Assembly: GCA_013368325.1 (NCBI GenBank)
Contig: JAACJK010000003.1
Span: forward strand, 62,001 to 126,000
DNA length: 64,000 bases
Direction: 5' to 3'
Origin: Ephemerocybe angulata
Taxonomy: Eukaryota > Basidiomycota > Agaricomycetes > Agaricales > Psathyrellaceae
Shown: positions 42,101-57,100 of the stretch, piece by piece
Numbering within the stretch: position 1 is the first letter of the stretch
How the letters are laid out: every line of letters begins with the position of its first letter
Position numbers and translations under genes: made by a program
Notes under the pieces: model-generated
What the model was told of the DNA's origin: nothing
What the model saw: the letters and a program-made list of their open reading frames with translations, nothing else
Databases searched by the model: none

Positions 42101-45100
42101 TCACCCTGAAGGCAGGGAAATACACAATTTCGGAGGTTATCCCGGCTACGTCCCACCGAGTCGCTTAAGATTTCCGAATTGGGGAGTACGCCAATTCGGG
42201 ATGTGGTCGGCGACGAAGTCTTGCTGTGCGCATCGTACCAGGATACCGGCTAGTCTCGGCTACCCATCCGTCCGCGTGCGTTCGGACGGATGGGTAGCCG
42301 AGACTAGATACCGGCAGGGGTTGACGTTCGAAGCTCGGCTGAATGCTTAGAGCTTTGCCGCGGAGTCGTAAGCGCCCTGTGAGCGCGACATATCCTGCGG
42401 GTATGGCGGCGGTGGTCCTCGGCTGCAAAGATTAAACAGGGTCCTTTGTAAGCGCCCTATGAGCGCGACATATCCTGCGGGTATGGCGGCGGTGGTCCCT
42501 CGGCTGCAAGGATTAAACAGGGTCCTTTGTAAGCGCCCTGTGTCAACGTGCGACGTACCACATGCTGTCTGATTCAGTTAGGTCTGCATATCCCGCAGCG
42601 TCGTACACTCCAGGGGTCTTTTCTGATCATTGTTAAGTCTCAATGCGGGTGGGGAAAGAGGACGGTAGAACGAGATTGCGTACCACATAATCCCGTGTTC
42701 TCGACAAGACGGACTTTGCCTGGGACAGCGAGCGTGTTCTTCCAAGCCTGTGCGCCGACGATGGAACCCTGGTCGCCAGCGTCCTCTGGCACACCGCCAG
42801 ATACTATACCGTCGACGACCGGAACCTCGCCTAAGCTCGCAAATATGCCTGGTAAGGCACTGGCAAGGGCAAGATAGCAGGCACTTTGAACGACACGCAT
42901 TGCGGGCTCGTTTCACGCACGACTGGCCAGAGGTCGAAGCGACAAGATATATCATCTAAAGTTAACGTATACCGGGCTTCTCATTAGTGCTTCTAATAGG
43001 AGAACCCTATTCAAGTGGGGTGTGAAGATCCGAAGTATAGGCGTTGGAAAAAGGAGAGCTGCGAGTGAAAGGTAATGAAGCATAGATATGGATGGCTAGG
43101 GGAAAATGTCGAGTATCTCGAGGAAAGTGTCTTCCAGCTCGATCTCTGGGTCGGTCGTGCGTTTCCACAGAATTGCAATCTGTCCTGACACCGGATAGAA
43201 TTATGTGTAGTTTGAGATGACGCTGGATTGTGGGTGAGAGGACTTCAATGGTGATCAATGGAAGTGACTCGGAGTTGGGCAAGTCTGATATTCCCACCTC
43301 TCCGTATAGCGCCGTGCTACTTTTTGCACCTCTCCTTGTGAAGACGAACTTGTATGGAAGACAGATGGTAGCACGGCGCTACACGGAGAGGTGGGAGCAA
43401 GGTGGGAGCACTGGTGGTTCTGCGCAGGAGCCGGACAGAGTGCATTCTGCATCAGAACCGTGGCATTGTTTGAGAGGCTCGGTGGCGCCAAACATGACGG
43501 GCGCTAATCAGCTTTTTTCAATGACATCATCGAAATCGCAGCCAATCACGCCAAGCCAGGAAACGACCTTCGGTGCCTCAGGTACATGGTCTCGAAATGC
43601 CAAAACCTGGCGATGTAGCACTCGGAGCTCATGGGTATATCATCCCCATCGAGGATACTTGGAGCAGGCAAATTCGCCTAATATCCTTGACAAAATGCAA
43701 CCCCATTACATCCTATGATGCAATTCGACGGAAATAAAGGTCGGAGTGGAGTGGAGCGCTATCGATTCGTAATGCGCTTCAAGGCCCTTACTACGAGAAC
43801 ATATGATCTCATCCTATAGAATTTACCCTCTTTCAGTTGAAAACGCGGTATCGTAACAGTGATGTCAAGGGTTGGAGACTTCAGTGAGATTTCGCGAAGG
43901 GGGACAGTCGTCAGAAGGGGGTGGGGATTCTGCCATATATGACGAAGGGGAGAGATTTGAACGGCCCACCTACCGATTGACGCCCCTCCGCTCTCCGCCC
44001 TTGCGAGTCCGCCTCGAAAGTTCACTCACGCCAATCCAAACACCAAATCAGTCTACTAAACACCATGCCATCCCGACCCCTTATCCGCAGCGACACCCTC
44101 TCGGTCATCACAGTAATGTGCAACACCGTCTCCCAGGCCGTTCAATTCTACGTCGGTGTCCTGGGCTTCAACATCCGCTGCGACGAAGAAGTCAACGGCG
44201 AACGCCTCGTCGTCGCCACGCCCGCCAACCTCGTCGAGTTCACCCCCACCGGATCGCTGCGCTTCGTACAGGCCAAGTCGGAGAGAGACAAGCGCGCCGT
44301 CGGAAATCAGGCCGGAGACTCAACATTTTTGCAGCTGGAAAGCGACGATTGGGACACCCTTTATGAGAGGCTGCATACGATGGGAGTGGAGTTTGTGAAT
44401 GGGAAGGACGAGCCGAGGGAGGACAAGAAGCAGAAGTACAAGGCGTGTACAATTTTGGATCCGATGGGAAACAAGGTCAACGTTATCGAGCGTACGACTA
44501 CGACTCTAGGGAAGGTGTTCATGATGGATGTGGGGCACGACTAGGACGATTGGGACACTTCATTTTCTACCGTTTATTTGTATCTCGGACTATAATGGAC
44601 TCTAATATCAATGTATACCATTCCTCTTACACTAAGTTATCGTTGCACCATGTCAACAACTTGATCTTGACTCCATTTCACCTTTGGACAGCAGATCGCC
44701 GTCAATTGCAACCTTGACCTCAATCCCCCCAGCGGCCGGCTTTCCTCGGAAATTCGTGTTTGGTTTTGCTTGAATTAGGCGCCGATGCCAACTATCATTC
44801 TCCGCTCGGCGCCAATTGCAAAATGTAGTCTTTCAGCTTTCCCCTCCAAGACCTTGATACCACCTAAAAATGCCTCATAAACGCGCAAAGCAATCCATCC
44901 GGGCCAAGACCAGAAAAGAGCAGTGCGTAAACGACCTCGCATACCCTTCCCAACCGAAAGCCAACTGAACCAGAGGTTCAGAGCTCGCACCGACCGCTAA
45001 AGACTCTATCGCAAATGAAGGCATTCCGAAATCCGCCCAGCGCATCCTGAATGGGTTCCAGATACGCGAAGATTACAAGAAGAGGAAGATGCAGGGGGAT

Positions 45101-48100
45101 GGGGAGGATGCTAAGGAGGGAGGGAAGCGCAGGAAGACGGAGTCGGCGGCGGAGCAGTTAAAGATTTTGCCGGGAGAGTCGATACAACATTTCAATCGGT
45201 GCGTCTTGATTCATACCTTTTACTACGCGGGTGGGGTGGAATGTGCTATGAGGCTTTGCCACAAGCTTGCGCCGTCGAAGCCCACATTCGCTTCGGATCG
45301 TTGAGGGAGGACGAGCCTGGAACAATCCAATAAACTGCAGTTAAGATGTACCCTTGGCTCTTGAACCTTCCCATCGTCTCTTTCTACTAGGATGGTGTCG
45401 GGACTATACGCTAACACCGACCCTTAGACGAGTAGAAGACGACCTCCGCCCCCTAGTGAAAACCGCAATGGAGTCAGGTCGCGCCGTCGTTCGGAAGGTT
45501 ATCCGTGACGAGATAGAGGCTAAGCAAGCCGCGAAAGATAAGAAGGGCAAGGGTAAAGCCACAGCTGCAGAATCATCATCCGAACCTATCGCCAAATCCA
45601 AACCCAAATCCTCAAAAACCGCGGAGACCGACGCAGACGTTGTTCCATCGAAAGCGTCCAAGAAGTCGTTGACGTCCGCCGCCGCTACTACACCGACTCC
45701 CGCTGCCAGCAAACATGATGGCCGGCCAAAGGACTTCGTTACCGCCTCGACGTCTGCCCCGAAGCGCCTGAACGACATCGCGATGGCGCCCCCAGAGCTC
45801 AAAAAGCTCTCTGCGAAGGGAGGCGCGAGCACGAGCTTTAAGCTCGGGAAGGTGACAGAGGCTGCGAGCGCGAAGAGCGATGTGGTGTCGATGGCGCAGA
45901 AGGCGCTGATGGAACAGGAGAGGGAGAACGCGATTAGGAGGTACAGGGAGATGAAGGCGGCGAAGAATACCAATACCAATACCAAGGGGGCCAATGATTG
46001 ATTGAATGGGTCTGTCCATGTTGTCTTGTCATCTTCAATCATTCATTTTCTATGCGTTGACACGTCCCGGCAACTCCTGCCTGGCTTCTCTTGACGAGTA
46101 CGTACGTACCTTCTCCTTTGATTGAATCCATTGCTAACCCTTTTTAAAGTTAGATTCTGCGTGCTTCTTTCATTTTGGACTATCCAGGCCTCAAGCCTTC
46201 ACGTTGGCTTAGGCTGGGCTCCATGGCCGCAGAAGAGACCAATCCTATCCGGTTGAACGGACAGACGGCTATTTGGGTTCTACTTATCGCTAGTGGCAAT
46301 GTGCACGGAGCAGGTATGTGTATGTGGCTGAAGAGCCGCCCGTTCTCCGTTCTGGCTCTTGCTTCCCCAATTCGCGCGAGGCGGTTTCTCGAATCGATGA
46401 CAGCGGGTTTCTTTCGTCGTTATCCATGCATGCATGCGCCATCGGGTCTGACGCGGAGGCGCCGACCGTTGCTTTGATCCTCGGAGCCTTCGAGGCTTAT
46501 GTCCGCCCGTTCATCCATCCATCGGAAAGGGCTACCTCGAAAAGTCGCCGTTGTCGTCGTCGCGGTGTTCACGAGGAAGCCAGTGGCCACCCGCCACTTA
46601 CTTACCTCCAGCCTGGCTAGAGCCGCTGGAGCCACGGCTCCTCGCCTTTCCACTGGAATGAGCGATGAGAAGGGCCCGTGCCGCTTCCGCAGCGGCTGAA
46701 CCTGCCTGGAAAGCACAAGCGAAATACGGGAGGTTAATTGGGGTGTAGCTGCTAGCTCAGCGGAGCCTTGACGTACGCAGCCGGGGTGCTTGGCAGCTCC
46801 TTGACGTGGGCACGAGGCTCGCAGACTACCCCTTTCGGATGCACTCACACTTTACACCTTTCGCAGTGCGATGAAAGTTGACTGTGCTCGCACGTCACAC
46901 GACGAGCGCACGCTCCGTGCTTTATGGACTGACTCGAATCTCTATTCTTCATTCGAATTACTCGATTTATTCGATGGGTATCCCGAGTGAAGCAGGCATT
47001 GTGGGTAAACACGATGGGAATGCAGGTGAGTGATATTTTCTAATGCTTTCCGTTCTTCTCGGTTCCTAATCCCTCCCTGCATGATAGAGATGCGGAATTG
47101 TCTAAATAATTGGGAGTAAATTGCGCGTCGCACGGATCCATATCACCTTGAAACGCAACAGATATCCAATTATTGTCAAAGTTCCGTTAGTGAGCCCTAC
47201 TGTTTCGGCTGATATTCAGGTGCAACAACGACGTGTTTCTTGTGCCCGTGCCCGACGGGGTCACGAACGTCGACCTGAGGTCCCCGACTCTCAAGTATGT
47301 GTCCGTATCCCTGAAAGTATGTGCTGTACATATGACTGAGGAACAAGCGGGCGCAGCGGTTTGATGGACGTGCGACTCGAACAATGCTGTGCAGCGAAGG
47401 TCTGGTGGGATCGAACAAAGTGGAAACATTGACTCTGGACCATCATGGTCCAAAGGCAATCACAGCTCTTTACCTCGGAAATGCGTCTGTTTACTTGCTA
47501 TGAACATGCATAACCTCGAGTAGCTGCTCCCAAGATCAAGCAGGTTCCTCCAAATGGTAGGTTTGTACTTCGTACCCAAAAGTTCATCGAGACGCTGATG
47601 ATACTCATCGTACTTTATCTCTTTCTGCTCACTTTATGTGTCCAGGAACTCGGAAGTCTTGGTAGCCATAAGCAGTGCCTCACACTGTATCCTGAACATT
47701 TCGTATGTTATTACTTTTCTCCTTTTGAACCCGATCGCTGACGGATTTGGTGCAACAGCCTGAGCGCTAATGCACATGGTTACCAATCCTGGCTCCGAAG
47801 GAAGCTGTAGTCGCCGACGATGCTGTGGGCCTTGATGTACGTCAGACCCCGCATCCCTTGCTTCAGTACTTTTCTTCCGAAGAAGAAATAATGGGTTTAT
47901 CCCTTTTGAAATTTGCACAGGAATTCCCCGCCGAAATAACCAATTCTTCCAATCTGGTACCTTCCACCGTGATAGACTACTAACGCGTAACTGGCAGCTA
48001 ATCCGCCCATGACGGATAGTGCTCGAGGCTCCGCACAATCAATAGACCGCTCTCATTCCGCCGAGTCATACTTGGTCCTTCCATCTCCTGGCCTTCGCTT

Positions 48101-51100
48101 CGATCGCCTTGATTGGATTGAACTGAGTTCCACGGTGCGATCATGACTACTGGCGTAGGCTGGCTGCGTGGATGCCCGCTCGGTGCTACACCCTTGTTCC
48201 CTCGCTTCAAGGGCCGAGTGACTGTGCCTTTTCTGGAGGAATAATAGATAAGGAGCGTCACTGCCGCACCCCCCGATGGATCCCGCCCTCTACCTCCCCT
48301 CCCCTTTAAAGACCCCTGGTTTACCTTCATTCCACCTTTCCACTCTGCCTCTCCTACGCAGCGCTTGGCAGCGTGCTCGCTGAAACCATATAGCTACTTA
48401 GCGAGCTATATATCCCCTTGCGCGTCCACACCATTCCCTGTACCTGCTCCTGCCTTCTCCTCTATCGTCGCTGGGATTACAATTGCATTTTCTTCCCCGC
48501 CTACCGCCCGTCCTTCGTCCGTCGCGGGGACCCATCGATCGCACCGAAGCAAGCTCGTGCCTCGTTACCCACCCCGAACTCCATCCATGCCCGACGTTGA
48601 AAAATGCGCAGAACCGTCTTCTGCCAATGCCATCACAGGCTCATCCGACTTCGACGACAACTACGCCTCGGCGTCTGCCGCCGCCGCTGCCAGTGTCGCC
48701 TTCCCCCAGCCTTCAGCGTCTTCCCACCTTCCTCCTGCGCTCCCTTCAGGATCTCGGTTCTACCCGCCGACAGTGGTGAACGATGACATCTGCCTAGGAT
48801 CCAGGGTGCCGTCGTTTAACCCCTATCATCCGTACCACGAGAAGGCGCCCCCGGTCGCAAGCTATCCCCCAGCCCACTTTCCAAACACTAGCGTGATGTC
48901 CTGGGTTTCTGTTGGCTCGGATGGCGACGCTGCAACGATTCACAGCTGCGCAAGCGGCTCCTCCTCCATTGCGACGGGATGGCACATGGCGTCCGCGCCC
49001 CCGTCCTCCACTGCTTGTGCAGGTTCGTCGTCGATTGCACCTATTTCCACTCTGGCGACACTTCGAGCGAGAAGACGAGCGGGATTGAGCGTGTTCGGGG
49101 CGTTTCTCGCTCTGTTTTGCACCTTTGGGCTTATGAATTCGTTCGGGACGTTCCACGCGTACTATTCGAGGCATCAGCTGGGACACCTTACGCCTTCGAA
49201 AATATCGTGGATTGGGAGCTTGCAGCTTTGGGTGTTTTTCTTCTCGGTGAGTTGCCTCATATCTTTAATAGCGCCCATACATCATTTGTGAGGCGCCTTG
49301 ACATATCTAAATGGAAACCGCGCAGAAGACATGCTTACTTCATTTCTTTATCTTTAGGGTGGCTTCATTGGGCGCGTGTTTGATTCCTATGGGCCCACTG
49401 GCCTGATGCTCGCTGGTTCTGCGTGCTATGCCTTGAGTATGGTGGCTACCGCATTCTCGATGCAATATTTGCACTATATGATGTCCCAAGGGTTGTTCTT
49501 TGGACTATCTGTGGGGCTCTTGTGAGTTTCATCAATTCTGCCCCTCGCAATCCCGGCGTCTCAATCTCAAACTGCGTTTCGTCCTTAGATTCTATCCCTC
49601 TCTCGCCAGCGTGTCGACACACTTCACCAAGTACCGAGCGACGGCACTGGGCATTGTAGCTGCCGGCTCAAGTATAGGCGAGTCCTGATCGCACCTTCAA
49701 TTGATTTTCATTTCCCTAACACGACCAACCCAACAGGAGGCGTCGTGTACCCTATCATCCTGCAACGGCTCTTCCAATCACATGGATTCCGCACAGGGGT
49801 CCTCATCTGCGGTCTTGCGAGTTCAGTCGCCTGTCTCATCGCAGCATTGACCGTGAAGGTCGCAATCGCTTCTCCGACACACGTCATGAACGGGAAGCCA
49901 AAAGCAAGAGTGCAGCGCAAGCTATTTGACCTCAAGTCTATCACCGATAAGCGCTTCGCGCTTCTAGTGGTCGGAAGCTGCTTCGTCGCCCTTGGTGCGT
50001 AATATCACACTCATGCGATCATATCCTTCGCATCTGCGAGGACGTAAGCTGATACTCGTACCACCCCCTTCTGTTTACAGGACTGTTTACGCCATTCTTC
50101 TACATCGTCGAGTTCGCGCATAAACTCTCTTCGAAAACTCTCGAGCCGTTCAACCCGTACTACGTCCTTGCGATCCTCAATGCAGGCGGCATCATCGGGC
50201 GCGTTGCGCCCGCGTACCTCTCCGACACGCTCGGCCACTACAACCTTCTCTTCCCAGCTGCATTCCTCTCTGGACTTTCGTGCGTTACGTTATGGCTCTG
50301 CTCGAAGTCGATTGCGGTCCTGCTCGGATTCGCAGCGGTGTATGGATTCACTTCTGGTGCTTTTGTGAGTTTGATTACCCCCTGCGTCGTGCAGATCAGT
50401 GAGGGGAGGGAGATCGGGACGAGAATTGGGATGTTGTATACTGTTATCTCGATACCGTGAGTTTCCTTTACCTTTACCTTTTCTCCTTCTTCATTTTGCG
50501 ATACGCTTTGGCGGCTTTCCGAAGCCCTTCGACCGCTTTTGATGCGGCCTGAAGCGGGACACCGATCCTCGGCCGAGTATAACGTACCGTCGTCGACCTC
50601 CATTCTTTTACCCTGTCTGTCTCGATGACATGCGAACCGTTCTCCTATCGAGATCGTTGCTCTCTCCATATCTCTCTTCTCTTTCTTCCATAATTTGAAT
50701 CGCCTTCATTCGTGCTTATTTCATTATCTATCTGATAAACAACTGACATACCTTATCAATATAGGTCCCTTGTCGGTGGACCAATCGCAGGAGCCATGCT
50801 CACGCACGAACGGGGGTCATACAGGGGCATGATCGTTTTCTCAGGCGCCACCGTCATGCTTGGATCCCTCTTCATCCTGGTCGACAAGTTCGTGCTCGAT
50901 CGAAGGGTCCTCGCTCGCGTTTGAGCCAATACATCGATAGACATGCCTTAGCCACCTTCCACTCACGATTCCGCGCTGTCTGGACTTCCCTTCACCTTAC
51001 CGCTTCCTTGGACATTCACCCCCTGGCTCTAGCCTCCCTTCGTATCCTTGCCCATAACCCTATATCACGCCGAACCCATCTTTGATATTGCATCTCTACA

Positions 51101-54100
51101 GAACATTACATACATTTTGCCGATGATCGGCGGGCGAGCTTGCTTGCTACATACCTCACGACCTCTCACGACTTGATTCATTTCTCCTTCGTTCTTTGTA
51201 CTGGTATCTATTGTCATCTACCCAGCCATACACCTCTCACTTGCATTATTTCGTACATAGCAACTCCTGATTCATCACCATACTCATAGCATCGATCTCA
51301 TTCAAGCTTCACGTCTTCGTTTTCCGTTCCCAGCATCTTTCTACTCTACTCCAAAACTCCTCATTTCGTTTCGATCAATCTTGGTTCTTGGTATCGAGTT
51401 TTGGTACAAGACCTTATAGTTGACTATAGCAGACTTTTGTACCTCGTTTACAGTCCGAATGACGGAAACTCGCCACTATCCTTCCCAGACGTCCGGTCCT
51501 GGAACCTAAGGCTACTTGTCAGCGCGTTTTGCTCTTCCCACCTTAAAAACATTGGGGAGGGAAGGAATGAAGGATGCATACCCTGTAGGTCTCACCAGCG
51601 ACGGGGTGGTATATATCCAGTTGAAGCCCTGGGTCTATAAAGGCGGTCAGTGACGGTATACTCGAGCCTCATCCATTCAATCAAAGTAAGGAAGACACCT
51701 ACCATCAGGAGCAAAGTATCCCGGAATCTCAACAAGAGGCTCAGGCTTCCCGGTGCCTCCATTCACAATCCTAACCTGCGCACATGAAACGTAGTACTGA
51801 GGTTCCTGGGGAATGAGCAACCCTATTTGCTCCACTCGCAGCAAATACTGTCGATCAGTCAGAACCGAGGGGTGAATGGGAGATAAGAAGCGAAAGGAGG
51901 TAAGTATCACATCTTTGACTTACCTCTCCGGACGGCGTATTAGTGGGGATAGTTGCGTTTATTTGGAGCTTGTTGAGGACTTCGAAGTCCCACATCACAG
52001 GATCGTATACCCCTCCCCAGTTCTTTATCTAGATCCCAGCCCTGCGTCAGCCACACTGCATTGACAAATACGGGCTCGATTACGAAAGTCCGGCGTCAAA
52101 AGCCAAGCGCCCGTCCCCAGACAAATAAGCGCCCGCACCAAGGCTAACTGACCTTGAACCACGATCGGCCACTCCCATCCCATTCCGCCGCACTCTGCCC
52201 CTCAGGCACCTTGCCCAGGTAGAGTGCTGCTGGACCAGGATGGAATATCACATTATCGAGCTTGAATCCGATGTTGCTCCCTGCGTCGATGGTGACCGTT
52301 TCTGTGGCAGGAGCGTGGATGTTGCAGCGCATGAGGGGGGAGGTGGCGTCGAGCATGGGGTCGATGATTGTTGGTTGGCGGATGGAGGTACGCGTGGATT
52401 GGGAGGGGGTGAGGAGTTCTTGGAAGCGATCTTGGGGCGTTGAATGGAGCGTTAGGGCGTGAGTTGGCTGGGTTGGTGGTGAAGGTACGTACAGTGTGCG
52501 AGAGCGAGATGCGGGAGACACATCACCAACCAGAAAAGGGTCGTAGTGGAAGGCATGGTTCTCTGGGGCGAGCAGGACACGAGGACATCGATCTACATGA
52601 ACGCCCATATATATAGACATCTCGGAGAATACTCTGATGAATCGACTGTATTCAGCCCATACGTGGAGAGGGAGCCTCCTAAGCTGCAAGTATCCGCTTG
52701 GTGTGAAGGGCGAATTGCAAATCTGGAGAAAGAGAACAAGGTCGCCGTGGTATGCCGAGGAGGAAATCTTCGTATATGCAGCGGTTCTGGATAGAAGGAG
52801 ATTCCTTCGGAAGAATGGGAAGCTTACATATCGTCATCGTATGTCGGGTGACACGCTGTGTATGTCCGTATTCTAGCCTCAATCATACGATAATTGCCAC
52901 GATTCAAAGAAATGAGAAGTTGGAGAACCTTTACATAGACAGAGGGAGAACTTCAAAGTATGACTGGTTAACCGGACTCCACCTATCCTTCCCAGGGATC
53001 CGGTCCCGGTACCTAGACACGAATCAGCAACATATCCTCCTCTTCCCAAAGCCGCAAACAAACGAACCCTATATGGACCCATCCCAAGATCATGTTGCAA
53101 AAGATTCAGCTGCAAACCAGGATCTACAGCGAGGCCCTACATGAGTGCAGCTCCCAGTATCTCAAGCCCAAATCCACCTCACCACTGGGTAGAAAGTGCC
53201 CCGGAATCTCGACAAAAGGCCCAAGCCTCCCCTCCCCTCCGTCCACGATCTTCACCTGAGCACAGGAAACGTAGAACTGCGGTTTCCCGGGATCGATGAG
53301 GCCGATATGTTCCGCGCGAAGGAGGTACTGGAATACCGGGTTGACGGAGCAGAAACTGAGTACAGGCGCGAAGGAGTTGTGTGTGGGCTTACCTCTCCAG
53401 ATGGAACGGCAGCGGGGATCGTAGCGTTCACTTGCCACGCGCGCGTGAGCTCGAAGTACCAGAACGTCGGTGTATACTCCCTAACACCCCAATTCTTGAT
53501 CTACAGCATACCAGAGCATAAGCCTGTCATCGCCACCTCCCTTTCCATGAAATGATGAAAGCAGTTCCTTCCTACCTTAAACCACCTCGCCCCACTCCCA
53601 TCCCAGCTCCCCGCGCTCTCCCCCTCCGGCACAGCTCCAAGGTACAGCGCCCCAGGCCCCGGATGGAAGATCTCGTTGTCCAACTTGAACGATATGTTGC
53701 TTCCAGCCTTGATCACAGCGATATCTGGGGCCAAGCCAGAGTGGAAGTTGCAGGTCATGTTCTTGGAGGTGCTGTCGAGCATTGGGTTCCAGGATTTGGG
53801 TTGGCGGATCACGGATTTGGATCCTGAGGGGAGGTCCGGGGTTATGAGGGTGTCGAAGCGATCTGGAAGGATCGGCGGATACATAGATGTCGAGTTTGAG
53901 CGTTGTTAGATGAAGGACTTACAGTGCGCGAGTACCGCTTGGATGAAGAGGAGATTGAATGCCACGAAGGTAAGGCTGGGTGTACGAAGGTTTATCATTA
54001 TCCGCGGTGGGCTTTGTTGTCAGCAATTCAGGTGGTCAAGGGTTGGAAGAGGAGGACAAGGTAGGAGGGCTGAGAGGAGGCGTTCATATTGGATTGGAGG

Positions 54101-57100
54101 ATAAACTTTGGAAGAAATGAAGCGCGGTCGGGTTTCATGGCCCCAGGCGCGCTTCTTGGGCAATTCAAAGGGGCCAACCGATGCTCGCTGATAGTTCACC
54201 GTGTGCGATGTGGGTCATGCCCTTGACAAAGCCACCGCGTATTCACCCAAAGTAAGCCATGTTGAGCCGAACAAGAGTCCAACACCCCGAGGAGCGATCA
54301 TGGAGTGTCCCTGCTCGAAATCACCAGGTAGGAAGGAATCGAGGAACGGATTCCATATAAACAGTAATAATAACTTGGTAGAACTCACTACAGCTATCGA
54401 ACGAGGTTGTCCAAAAGGAGCCTCTGATTTCATTAAAATCCAGATAAGAGTCAAGTATAAAGGGTTGCAATATTTGGGGGAAAACTGGCAATATTTGTGT
54501 GGTGTAGTGTATGGTGTTTGAGCCATTGGGTAGCGAGCGAGAGCGTATCGTGGTATAGGATCTAGAAAGTCTCCTCTTCGTCTACAACTGCTCCGGGGTC
54601 GGGAACCTCGAATCCATCCTGGAGTGGCAGGGGTCGGCAATCGGTGTGTCGTCACAGGCAATATCAACGTACCTCTGTCGAGTATAGAATCTTCTGGATC
54701 TTCTTGAAGACCTCTTCTTCCTGCCCTTCCTCCGAGTCAACAGAGTCGAGTTGTTCTTGCACCAAGATCTCGATTTCGCGGAGCTACGCGGGGATCAGTA
54801 TCGGTGCTCGCAGCAGAGGTAAGGGGGAGGGGACGGGCGCACCTTCTCAAAGTAAAAATCGCGCTCCTTCTCCAATCCCTCCAGCTGCCCTGAGAGGTCC
54901 GCAACCTGCGCTTGGAGCTGCTGAACGGCCTCGTTCGACATGGAGGATCCCGATCTGTATCCACCGAGCGGCGTGCGGCCCCCAGCGCGGCCGGCTCCAG
55001 GGTTACTTCGGGAGGTCGGAACGGGAGCAACAGTGGCAGGAGGCTCCAGCGCAGCGCCCTTTCGGCGTGCGTTGGCGTCGTAGCCCTGGCCGCCGTAGTT
55101 GGACTCCCAGAATTTCTTCATCCATTGCAGGAACTCGAGGTTGTCCCTATCGCGATGATGATCCTTAGATGATACGATTCGTACTACGCTCGAAAAGGCT
55201 TGGGCACGTACTGCATTTTGCACTTGATGAGTTTCTCGACGGGGATGGGCTGGAGTGGTGCCATTGTATTGTCAGCGTTCGTTCGAGCTGGCGAAAACAC
55301 GCGCGTACCTTGTCCACTCGCTTGGCCTTGAACACGTTTTGGAGGACTTTGTAGTTGGCCACGTATTCGTACTCATGTTTCGCGCTCATCTTGACACGAG
55401 CCATCGGAATGTCGCCTGTTGTACCCGTAAGGTAGACGTGTCATTATATCGTCAGTAGTCGTTCGACAACGTAGCCGTCTCGTCGTACCATAGATGGAGT
55501 CCATAATTTGGCAATAAGCGCCTCCGCTGCCGCACTGCTCGACCTTTGTGTAGTTGATTTGCAGGAGCTCATTGAGCCACTGAAGGAGTTCCGTTCTTGA
55601 GGACATCGTCGCGGTCGTCGTCGATGGTGGTGGTTCAAAAGAAAGAAATGAAATTTCGTGGCAGAATGCAGAACGCCAATAACCTGTCATGACCAATAAC
55701 CCCATTTTGGGGTTGTACCCAAATTTGATCCCGTGCATGACGCCTATCATTACCCCTGAGCAACTTGAACTTGAAGTCCATTGTCCGTGTGCGCGCGAAG
55801 ATGGGTGCATAGTTCATATATTCTGGTCCTGCTCTTGGCAGTAGGTAGGTAGTATGTGGTCGTAGCTATGTGCTAACGGCTCGAATGCTGGCTTCGAGTA
55901 ATAGGGGCAAAGGACTCGGATGCTAGCTCCAAGTCGGCGAGAACGAACAGAGATGTAAGTAAAGGACTCGGAAACTGGCTCCGAGTCGAGTAGATGGACG
56001 ACATAAAGGTAGTCTCTTTGCTCACTTCCTATGGATTCGACCAGTCGTTCCGTAGAACTTGGGCTCGGAGGGGATCCTCCCATTATGGTTAGCATCGCCA
56101 CTCCCGGGAGTGGCTCGGGAAGTATAATACAGTTGCTGGTATTCGTCATGAGAGGCGAGATATTCAGTCCTTAGCATGAGGTTCTGGGCTTGAATGGGAA
56201 CTTTAGTTTCCCGTTGGTGCCGTAGATTCCATAGCCCATGCCCTGTGAATCGGAGTAGAGGTGGGCGAACCAGCCAACACCTCCACCCTTCACAGCCTTG
56301 AGGTCAGAGCATTTGGAATCCAGCATGTCGAAGTAGTCCTGGAGGATACGGAATTTAGATTGGTGTAGCACATCATGATATAACTAAATCGACAAACCTT
56401 CTCGTTCTCGACGTTAGCAACAGCCGTACGGCTCTGAGGATTGATGTTGCCCTGTCCCTTGACGGAAGGCCATCCATTCTGAGGAGACTGTATCAGCTTT
56501 TGAGCGCAAATGGAGCGGCGAGAAGGGGCGCACCTCGCTCAGATAGATTTTCTTTCCACCGGAATTCTCAGAGAACCACTTGATGTCCCCCATAACATTC
56601 CCCCAAGCATTCTTCGCTATTAATTCATCAAACATACCAGTCAGCTGGCTGATACGCTAGAAACACATTAATTATACTGCCACGCACCTGTAGAAGCACC
56701 TCCAGCGAACAAGGGAAGAATGTGGGCGTCGACAAAGTCGATGGCCTTCAGAACGGCCATCGCACCAGCTTTGTCTTGCCCAGGCTGAGTATACCCGAAC
56801 GACAGCTCGCTGACCGTAACGGGGATGCGCAGGCTAGAAAGAGTGGCCTTGGCGCTCTCGACCTCCTTCGCCAGTTCCTTCGCGGGCAGGACGTGGTCGA
56901 AGAGAGGCTCGGAGCCGTATTGGACGACTCGCGTCACAAACTTGGCCTTGGGGTTTGACTTGAGGGTGTTGAAAAGAGAGTCCCGACGAGTCTTGTAGAT
57001 GTTGCCGCCGTCGAAGCCGAACTATAGAATTGTTTGGGGAAAGGTTAGGTTCGGAGATTATCTGGATGAACATGGAGGGCGTACCCAGATCAGCGCGTGC